From an uncultured Acidobacteriota bacterium (GTDB lineage Bacteria > Acidobacteriota > Terriglobia > Bryobacterales > Bryobacteraceae), in assembly GCA_900696665.1 (NCBI GenBank), contig CAADGY010000100.1, forward strand, positions 1 through 60,032: a stretch of 60,032 nucleotides of DNA. The letters run 5' to 3'. Both the position numbers and the translations under genes were made by a program. The notes under the pieces are model-generated. The model searched no databases. It had not been told where the DNA came from and was given only the letters and a program-made list of their open reading frames with translations. Shown piece after piece: positions 54,015 through 60,032 of the stretch; the first letter of the stretch is position 1; every line of letters begins with the position of its first letter.

Positions 54015-54272
54015 CTAAATTGCGCGTCCTGCTACGTCTGCCAGCCAAAAATTCCAGCCTTGGTGACGGTGGGTCAGACGCTTATGGGCGAGCCAATGGC
54101 GCACCCACTTTACGCCGAAGGGCGTCAAATCGAGATACAACCGCTGGAGCAGTGTCCGCTGGTCCGCCGGAGGCGGGGCTTCGATGCCGGATTTATTGCC
54201 AACCTCACGTGGCGGCGCGGGCGCGCAAAAATGGATCAACGCCCAGCCGAAAATGATCAGGATGCGCCTCAT
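54015..54272 (-). CDS. small secreted protein or DUF1549-type fragment
   Basis: An 85-codon frame begins with a hydrophobic signal-like segment (MRRILIIFGWALIHFCAPAP). It contains DQRTLLQRLYLDLTPFG, similar to the start of DUF1549/PSD1-type proteins (usually DRRTLIRRLYLDLTGLPP), which normally extend over several hundred residues. It then ends abruptly. It is 17 bp upstream of the deacetylase gene on the same strand. It may be a truncated remnant or an expressed mini-protein; I cannot tell which. Confidence 0.35.
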   Translation of the reverse strand: MRRILIIFGWALIHFCAPAPPREVGNKSGIEAPPPADQRTLLQRLYLDLTPFGVKWVRHWLAHKRLTHRHQGWNFWLADVAGRAI

Positions 54273-54395
54273 CCAGAGCGCCTTTCAGATTTGGCTGACC
54301 TTCATGATAAATCAGTCCACCCGTAACGCGACATAGAATCATCGCATCAGCACCATCTAAACTTGCTATACACAAGCGGAGGACAAGATCCGGAA

Positions 54396-54427
54396 GGCGG
54401 GCGCTCCAGGTGTAAGGGGCGCCCGCC
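54396..54427 (-). terminator. GC-rich hairpin after receptor 5
   Basis: GGCGGGCGC (54396-54404) and GCGCCCGCC (54419-54427) form a perfect 9-bp stem with a 14-base loop, starting 25 bases past the receptor 5 stop. There is no long U-tract, so termination may be Rho-assisted. The rest of the gap from 54273 to 54452 shows nothing else. Confidence 0.5.
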
Positions 54428-54452
54428 GGAGGTCTTTAGCTGCACGAGCAGG

Positions 54453-57400
54453 CTAGAAGGACAGCTTCAGCGACATCACCCACGTGCGAGTGGCGTCCTG
54501 ATTTGTCACCATACCGAAGGTACTGCTGGTGGGAGTCATCACCGGCGCGAACAGATTCGGATGGTTCCAGGCGTTGATGCATTCCGCGCGGAACTGCATC
54601 TTCGCCTGTTCGGTGATACGAAAGTTCTTGAAGAGCGAAAAGTCCCACCTCGCCTGGCCGTCGGCACGCAGGTTGCTGAAGCGCCAAGGCGACCTCCGGA
54701 TGTTGGACGCCAGTTGCTGCGCACTGTTGCGGTTGAAACCCGCGTCGACGTTAAACCAGCGATCCACGCTGCGCTGATCCTTCGACAGCTTGACGGCATT
54801 CGGATCTCCCGTGAACAGGGTCCAGACATCGCCCCATTCAAGCGGCGGTCCGCTCTGGCGTTGCACCATTCCGTTCAGTTGCCAGCCACCGGCGAAGAAA
54901 TCCACAGCGCGGTGAAGGTTGGCGCCAATTCTCCGCCCACGGCCGAAGGGAAGCTCCCAAATCCCGCTCACAACGATCCTGTGTGTGCGGTCCTGCGTCG
55001 AAATCGACTCATAGGGCATCGGATCGCTGGCGTTGAGAAAACCCGTGGCGTCCATCGTTTTCGCCCATGTGTAGGAGAGTTGCAAGGTGTAGCTTTTCGA
55101 GAAGCGCTTCTCCATCCGTATCTGCATCGAGTGATACCAGGAGTAGCCGATCGACTCGCTTACAGTCACGCTGCCAAACTGCGGATAAGGCAATAGCAGC
55201 CCGCTACGTGTAATGTTGGCGCCATAGATCGGGTTGGTTCCGGCGAAGGGGTTCTTGAACGACTGGCCCAGGTAGGCGATCGTCTGATTGTCGCGCACCG
55301 GCAACGTGCTCAGGTATCGGGCTGGCAACGCGTTGAGGTTCCGGCTTACAGGCAGACGCGTGCCACGATTGCCGACATAAGAGACGTCGATCATGTACTG
55401 GGCCGGCAGCAATTGCTGTATGCCGAGAGACCACCGCTGTGAATACGGGTTCTTACGGTTCTCGGCGAAAAAGGATATCGCCTGCCCGAGGTTCGTGGCC
55501 AGGCCGCCTGCCGCACCCAACGGCGGCGTCAAGCCATTCGGAAAAGGATTGGCCGTGGTGGCGATGTAAGTGAGGCCGCTATCGAGCGAAGCCTGGATCG
55601 GCGTGCGCATGCTGAATCCGGTTTGAATCGAATTCACAGAACTGAGCCCGATTGTATCGAAGAAAATTCCGTAACCGGCACGCAGCACAGTTTTCGGCAC
55701 CAGATGATAGGCAATGCCGATGCGCGGCATCAGGTTGTTCTTTTCGCCCGACCAGAGCGCGCGAGGATTCCCGTTTGTGCCGGCGAAGGTCAGGCCACCG
55801 CGCACGCGGAAGTCGCTGACCGGAATCTCCGGGATCGGATTGGCGGCGTAATTGGCGCGCGCTTGCGCCTCGATGGGGCTCGGCTGATCGTAGGCGAAAT
55901 GAGCAACCGAGCGGTTGAAGCGTTCCGTTATCGGAGACTCGAATTCGTAGCGTACGCCGGCATTCACGGTCAACTTGGATGTCAGCTTGATGTCGTCGTG
56001 GATGTATAGACCCCAGTAGTTCTCCTGTTGCGCATAACTGCCTGAACGGTCCATGTAACCGCCCGGAACTCCGAGCAGAAATGCCGCCAGTTCCGCGCCT
56101 ACGGGCGCCGCGGTAGAGATGTCCGTCGCTTTGGTGTAAGTGTTTGCGAACGACAGCACCGGCGAAACGTCGGTGGTATAGATATTATTGAACTCCCGGT
56201 AGTTGCGGAAATCCAGGCCGAAACGGAAGTTATGATGGCCGCTGAGTTTGGTGAAGTTGGCATTGAGTGAGTTGATTATTCCCGCCCACTTTCCGCCTGT
56301 TCCGTTTCCGCTCAAGGGAGTGAACGAGCCTACCCCGACATAAGGAAAAGTCGCCAGCGACTTGTCCGGCAGTTGCGAAATCAGATTGGGCGAAAACCCG
56401 AGTGTCGCCAGATCGAATCCACGGCTGAATTTGTAGGATGCCCCCCAGCGGTACGTAAAGCCGTAGCGGAGGTTCATGAAGAATTCGGGGTTGAAGACAT
56501 ATACGTCGTCCAGCGCGAATCCCCACTTGTCCTGGTTGTACTGCATGCCGTCGTAATCCGACAGGAATCTCTTGTTCGAGGCGCTCCAGAAGCCCTCCCG
56601 CATTACGCGGGCGTAGATGCGGTGGTTGGGATTGAAAGAGTGGTCGAAGCGTCCCAGGTGCGTCCACACAGGAAACGGGCCCGCATAGCTCACAAAATGA
56701 TTGTTCCGGAATTCGCGCGTGCCCGTCTGATTCGGCGCCGGCCAGTACTCCATAATCTTCTGCGCCACCGGGTCGAGGCGATTTGCGGGAATGATGTTGT
56801 TGGGAAATGGCTGGCGGGTGAAGCGGCCTCCGGAGAATACTGTGGTAGCGGGGTCGTAGACCTGGTAGTTGGCCCCCAACGCCAGCAGTGGCGACAGATC
56901 GCCGCGTCTCATTTCGGCGGTGGGCACGGTGTTCTGGAAATCGTAGGCATACTGAACCTTATTCGCCTCCCACAGGTAAAACCAGAAAGTCCTGTTCGTG
57001 CCGTTGTAGAGCTTGGGAATCTTTACGGGGCCGCCGCCGCTTACTCCGTACCGGTGGTCCTGATAAGGCGGAACTTCCTGGCCCACCCGGTTCTGAAACA
57101 GCGTCGGCGTATCGAAGATCCGGTTGCGCACAAACCAGTGGGCCTCTCCGTGCAAGTCGTTGGTACCGCTCTTGAGGCTCACATTCACCAGCGCCCCTGC
57201 GGTGTGACCGATGCTGGCATCATAGGAGACGCTCTGTACCTTGAATTCACTTACCGACATCTGTGGCGGCACAAACACGATGCCCTTGTCGAGGGAATTG
57301 GCTACGCCGTCGATGGTGAATTCGTTGTTTCTCATGCCGGCGCCGTCGACCGCGAAGTCTCCCTGTGCGCCGGGTGTGCCGACATATCGCTGGCGAAGAT

Positions 57401-57911
57401 TCGTCGAGTTGATGGTGCCCGGAGCCATCAGGGTCAGGTTGTATGGCGCTCCGCCAAAAGATGGTAATTCGGCGATCCGGCGTTCATCCACCACTTGGCC
57501 CATGGAAGCATCGGCAGTTTCGAGCAAAGGCGTCTCGGCTGTTACCTGCACTGTCTCCGCCTGGCTTCCTATTTCCAGCAGGGCATCGATTGTTACCGTA
57601 TCGCTGACACGTACCTCAATGCCTTGCCGAACGAACTTTTTAAAGCCTGCGATCTCCACCTCCACCGTGTATCTACCCGGCAGCAGGTACGCGAGGACGT
57701 AGTTTCCGGCGTCGTTGGTTCTCGTGACGGCCGCAACGCCGGTTGCTACGTTTGTAGCCCGCACCTCGGCGCCTGCGATTACGGCGTCGCTGGGGTCGGC
57801 AACGCGACCCACGATTGAACCCCGCGCATCCTGCGCGCGAAGCCATATTGCCATCAAGAAAGATACTGCTATCAGGGATATAGCGAATAGACGTGACACG
57901 TTACTCCGCAT
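54453..57911 (-). CDS. TonB-dependent receptor, Oar-like (5)
   Basis: The 1152-residue receptor has a signal peptide (1-26), a regulatory domain (about 30-112) and a barrel ending SLKLSF. The plug motif differs from the other four: LPSFGGAPYNL (149-159) replaces LPLNGRNF, so this receptor is from another sub-branch. GGAG lies 9 bases before the ATG. It is flanked by GC-rich hairpins and has its own good promoter, so it is an independent transcription unit. The gene order suggests service to either the deacetylase/esterase operon or the fucosidase side. Confidence 0.92.
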   Translation of the reverse strand: MRSNVSRLFAISLIAVSFLMAIWLRAQDARGSIVGRVADPSDAVIAGAEVRATNVATGVAAVTRTNDAGNYVLAYLLPGRYTVEVEIAGFKKFVRQGIEVRVSDTVTIDALLEIGSQAETVQVTAETPLLETADASMGQVVDERRIAELPSFGGAPYNLTLMAPGTINSTNLRQRYVGTPGAQGDFAVDGAGMRNNEFTIDGVANSLDKGIVFVPPQMSVSEFKVQSVSYDASIGHTAGALVNVSLKSGTNDLHGEAHWFVRNRIFDTPTLFQNRVGQEVPPYQDHRYGVSGGGPVKIPKLYNGTNRTFWFYLWEANKVQYAYDFQNTVPTAEMRRGDLSPLLALGANYQVYDPATTVFSGGRFTRQPFPNNIIPANRLDPVAQKIMEYWPAPNQTGTREFRNNHFVSYAGPFPVWTHLGRFDHSFNPNHRIYARVMREGFWSASNKRFLSDYDGMQYNQDKWGFALDDVYVFNPEFFMNLRYGFTYRWGASYKFSRGFDLATLGFSPNLISQLPDKSLATFPYVGVGSFTPLSGNGTGGKWAGIINSLNANFTKLSGHHNFRFGLDFRNYREFNNIYTTDVSPVLSFANTYTKATDISTAAPVGAELAAFLLGVPGGYMDRSGSYAQQENYWGLYIHDDIKLTSKLTVNAGVRYEFESPITERFNRSVAHFAYDQPSPIEAQARANYAANPIPEIPVSDFRVRGGLTFAGTNGNPRALWSGEKNNLMPRIGIAYHLVPKTVLRAGYGIFFDTIGLSSVNSIQTGFSMRTPIQASLDSGLTYIATTANPFPNGLTPPLGAAGGLATNLGQAISFFAENRKNPYSQRWSLGIQQLLPAQYMIDVSYVGNRGTRLPVSRNLNALPARYLSTLPVRDNQTIAYLGQSFKNPFAGTNPIYGANITRSGLLLPYPQFGSVTVSESIGYSWYHSMQIRMEKRFSKSYTLQLSYTWAKTMDATGFLNASDPMPYESISTQDRTHRIVVSGIWELPFGRGRRIGANLHRAVDFFAGGWQLNGMVQRQSGPPLEWGDVWTLFTGDPNAVKLSKDQRSVDRWFNVDAGFNRNSAQQLASNIRRSPWRFSNLRADGQARWDFSLFKNFRITEQAKMQFRAECINAWNHPNLFAPVMTPTSSTFGMVTNQDATRTWVMSLKLSF

Positions 57912-57962
57912 AAGTGCAATCTCCGTATCTGGATGCGTCGAATCGCAACAGGAATGCTTCTA

Positions 57963-57984
57963 GCGCCCCGTTTTGGGCGGGCGC
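57963..57984. other. hairpin in receptor 5 leader
   Basis: GCGCCC (57963-57968) and GGGCGC (57979-57984) form a 6-bp stem with a 10-base loop, about 50 bases before the ATG and inside the predicted leader. The right arm includes GGCGGGCGC, the same 9-mer as in the hairpin after this gene. Confidence 0.35.
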
Positions 57985-58040
57985 CTCGACGAGACCCAAA
58001 AAGGACAATCAGATCCTAACTCCGTAAAGTGACTCGATCC

Positions 58041-58069
58041 TTTATATACCAGGCAGTTAGTCAAGTCAA
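58041..58069 (-). promoter_or_regulatory. sigma-70-type promoter for receptor 5
   Basis: On the minus strand, TTGACT (58064-58069) and TATAAA (58041-58046) have exact 17-base spacing, the best-looking promoter in the window. The leader would be about 120 bases and contain the hairpin at 57963-57984. Confidence 0.6.
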
Positions 58070-58082
58070 TCAAGAAACACGT

Positions 58083-59039
58083 CTAAAACTGCGCGAGTTG
58101 CTCCAGGTCAATATTGCCTCCTGACAGAACAACTCCCGCGGTCCGTACCTCCGGCGGTAACTTGCCGGAGAGTAGTGCGGCTGCCCCCACGGCTCCGCTT
58201 GGCTCGACAAGAATTTTCAAACGAGCGAGCAGGAATTTCACGGCAGACTTGATTTCTTCCTCACTCACGAGCACGATCTCTTCCACCAGTTGCTCGATCA
58301 CCGGAAACGTCAATTCTCCCGGCTCAGGAGAGCGCAGCCCGTCCGCGATGGTATCAGTTTGTTTGATGCGCACGCGGCGTCCGGCTCGCTTGGAGAGAAA
58401 TGTGTCGTTGGCCGCGGCTGGCTCGATTCCGAAGATGCGAATATCGGGACGGATGCTCTTTGCCCCGATGGCGCATCCGGAGATAAGTCCGCCACCACCG
58501 ACCGGCACCAGCAACGCGTCGAGGTCCGGATAGTCTGCCAGCAGTTCCAACGCGACTGTGCCTTGTCCGGCGATTGTCCACGAGTGATCGAAGGGAGGCA
58601 CGACGGTCGCCCCGGATTCCTGTGCAAGGCGCGCGGCGATCGCTTCCCGAGGCTCGCTGCCACTGCCGTACTCAATCACCTTGGCGCCATAACCGCGCGT
58701 GGCGGCGAGCTTGGACTGCGGTGCGTAAGACGGCATGACGACGGTTGCCGGCGTGTTCACCACGCCGGCTGCAATCGCCACCGCCTGGGCATGGTTTCCT
58801 GAACTGAAAGCAACCACTCCACGCCTGAGGTCGGCTTTTGGGATGGAGAAGATGAAATTGGCCGCCCCGCGAATCTTAAATGCGCCGCCGCGTTGCAAGT
58901 TCTCACATTTGAAAAAAGCGCGGATCCCCGCCACGCTATCAAAGCTTCGAGAAGTCATCACCGGCGTCCGGTGGGCTACACCGCGGATGCGTTCCGCGGC
59001 GGTGCGAATCTCGTCGGCTGTGACAGGCAGGCTGTTCAC
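58083..59039 (-). CDS. serine/threonine dehydratase-type PLP enzyme
   Basis: The 318-residue fold-type II PLP enzyme has Lys55 in GAFKIRGA as the Schiff base, SSGNHAQ (79-85) and the phosphate-binding GGGGL (181-185). It lacks a C-terminal ACT regulatory domain, so it is a short catabolic-type threonine/serine dehydratase, serine racemase or hydroxyaspartate ammonia-lyase rather than biosynthetic IlvA. It overlaps the fucosidase gene stop by 4 bp. Pairing of an amino-acid lyase with a fucosidase is unusual and suggests a glycopeptide or amino-sugar-linked substrate, which is speculation. Confidence 0.9.
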   Translation of the reverse strand: MNSLPVTADEIRTAAERIRGVAHRTPVMTSRSFDSVAGIRAFFKCENLQRGGAFKIRGAANFIFSIPKADLRRGVVAFSSGNHAQAVAIAAGVVNTPATVVMPSYAPQSKLAATRGYGAKVIEYGSGSEPREAIAARLAQESGATVVPPFDHSWTIAGQGTVALELLADYPDLDALLVPVGGGGLISGCAIGAKSIRPDIRIFGIEPAAANDTFLSKRAGRRVRIKQTDTIADGLRSPEPGELTFPVIEQLVEEIVLVSEEEIKSAVKFLLARLKILVEPSGAVGAAALLSGKLPPEVRTAGVVLSGGNIDLEQLAQF

Positions 59040-60032
59040 TGTTTCTCCAGCACTACGATCGTATCGACGGGGTCTCTGGCGGGTTTCGGAAGCCGCAAGA
59101 GCAAACCTCCATCCACGGTCTGGATCTTAACCGCTGCGCCGGTGGCGAACAACGTGGCTCTCTTGATCTTCGGCATTGGTGGAAGCGCCAGCAGTTCATC
59201 ATTCCAGTCCAGCACGTGAACAAAGATCCTGTTCCCTTTCTGAGTCATCGCGCCCCAGGGTCGAGGCGCCACCGGGCCTCCCCGCGTTCCATAGATCGTC
59301 TCGCCGTTCCTGAGCATCCACTTGCCGATCGCCTGGAGTCTTTCGACAAATTCCGGCTGAATCGTACCCTCCGGCGTGGGCCCCACATTCAGAAGGAAAT
59401 TGGCATTGTGCCCTGCTGCTTTCACAAGATATTGGATAAGCTGCTGCGTACTCTTGAAACGCTTGTCGTTCTTGTTATAGCCCCATGCGCCGTTGATGGT
59501 GTCGCACGTTTCGAGCGGCAGATTTCCGATTTCCGCCTCCCCGCTGAATCCGGTGGTGTTCTGCCCCGGCAGGTCTTTCTCGAACATCTGGAAATCCTCG
59601 CCATCGAACGGCTTGCGATGGTGATTGCTGCCTACCAGCGCAGCCGGTTGCAGACTGTGGATCAGCGAGTAGGTTTTGTCCAGGCGCCAGTCCGCGCCGG
59701 GTTTATCCCACCAGCCGTCGAACCAGACTCCGCCGATTTCGCCGTAACCGGTCAACAATTCGCGAAGCTGGCGGTCCATGTAATCCAGGTAGCGGTTGAA
59801 ATCACCGCCGGGGGCACGCCCGGATGCGTGGCCGGTGCGCCCCAGCGGATAGTAGTCCGGGTGGTGCCAGTCGAGTTGGGAATGATAGAAGAAGAGCTTG
59901 ATTCCCTGCCGTTTGCATTCCTCGGCCAGCATTTTGAGCGGATCTTTGCCGTAGGGCGTGGCGTCGACAATGTTCCATTTGCTCTGTTTTGTGGCCCACA
60001 TTGCGAAGCCGTCATGATGCTTGCTGGTGATG
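59036..60032 (-). CDS. GH29 alpha-L-fucosidase, N-terminus outside window
   Basis: The visible 331 codons are a GH29 fucosidase missing its N-terminus beyond base 60032. The frame stays open to the edge, and the first visible residues ITSKHHDGFAMW match the family substrate-binding KHHDGF motif. The nucleophile is Asp in VWFDGWW (codon 59717-59719). NFLLNVGPTPEGTIQPE marks the end of the barrel, followed by a C-terminal beta-sandwich. It releases alpha-L-fucose from glycans, and a signal peptide, if any, lies outside. The Met at 60001 is internal, not the start. It is coupled by a 4-bp overlap to the dehydratase-type gene. Confidence 0.93.
   Translation of the reverse strand, partial: ITSKHHDGFAMWATKQSKWNIVDATPYGKDPLKMLAEECKRQGIKLFFYHSQLDWHHPDYYPLGRTGHASGRAPGGDFNRYLDYMDRQLRELLTGYGEIGGVWFDGWWDKPGADWRLDKTYSLIHSLQPAALVGSNHHRKPFDGEDFQMFEKDLPGQNTTGFSGEAEIGNLPLETCDTINGAWGYNKNDKRFKSTQQLIQYLVKAAGHNANFLLNVGPTPEGTIQPEFVERLQAIGKWMLRNGETIYGTRGGPVAPRPWGAMTQKGNRIFVHVLDWNDELLALPPMPKIKRATLFATGAAVKIQTVDGGLLLRLPKPARDPVDTIVVLEKQ

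Noticed and set aside
1-60032. tRNA, rRNA, CRISPR arrays, transposases and attachment sites
   Set aside because: No cloverleaf-like sequence, repeat-spacer array, transposase motif or flanking direct repeats were seen while reading. Short structured RNAs cannot be excluded by eye.

Overview
The window reads as a dense, GC-rich bacterial chromosome segment. It has about 33 protein genes, almost no intergenic space, many 4-bp ATGA/GTGA/TTGA overlaps, and no tRNA, rRNA, CRISPR array or insertion sequence that I could recognise. Five very long TonB-dependent receptor-like proteins share an Oar-type plan: signal peptide, carboxypeptidase-like regulatory domain, an LPLNGR-type motif, then a beta-barrel ending in an aromatic residue. 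None has a SusD partner. With Tat- and Sec-exported Gfo/Idh-like, amidohydrolase-like and ceramidase-like proteins, this is the style of Acidobacteriota, most likely a Solibacter/Bryobacter-type soil bacterium. That assignment is inference.

Layout. (1) 342-18740, minus strand: one long co-directional run. From its promoter end it encodes a DUF4861-like protein, two amidohydrolase-fold proteins, an FAH-family enzyme, a Gfo/Idh dehydrogenase, a DegT aminotransferase, an IclR regulator, an OSBS/NSAR-type enolase-superfamily enzyme, a sodium:solute symporter, a TonB receptor, a ceramidase-like protein, a Tat-exported DegT protein, an exported Gfo-like protein and a propeller lipoprotein. A perfect palindrome over a promoter between iclR and the enolase gene is the likely IclR operator. 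(2) 18824-27383, plus strand: an alpha/alpha-toroid protein, a TonB receptor, a GH-like barrel protein and a second ceramidase-like protein. (3) 27390-37923, minus strand: two TonB receptors around a Tat/amidohydrolase cassette, then a LysR regulator. (4) 38021-47987, plus strand: a sugar-acid catabolic operon diverging from the LysR gene (GalD/ManD-type dehydratase, MFS hexuronate-type transporter, DapA-family aldolase/dehydratase, Gfo/Idh protein, a 1605-residue esterase-glycosidase fusion, and a 3-hydroxyisobutyrate/tartronate-semialdehyde-type dehydrogenase). (5) 47979-53997, minus strand: a polysaccharide deacetylase, then the same esterase and glycosidase modules as two separate genes. 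(6) 54015-60032: a small fragment, the fifth TonB receptor, a serine/threonine dehydratase-type enzyme and a GH29 alpha-L-fucosidase cut by the window edge.

Together the genes look like several polysaccharide or glycoside foraging units: outer-membrane uptake (TonB receptors), periplasmic hydrolysis and deacylation (GH-like proteins, tandem esterases, deacetylase, fucosidase), inner-membrane import (SSS, MFS) and cytoplasmic sugar-acid breakdown under IclR and LysR control.

Most notable: (a) the same two-module esterase/glycosidase enzyme occurs fused on one strand and split into two overlapping genes on the other, only about 0.85 kb apart; (b) two separate tandem pairs couple a canonical amidohydrolase with a paralogue that has lost every metal ligand I could align yet keeps its own conserved residues; (c) a PLP aminotransferase carries a Tat signal next to an exported Gfo-like protein without a Rossmann glycine motif.
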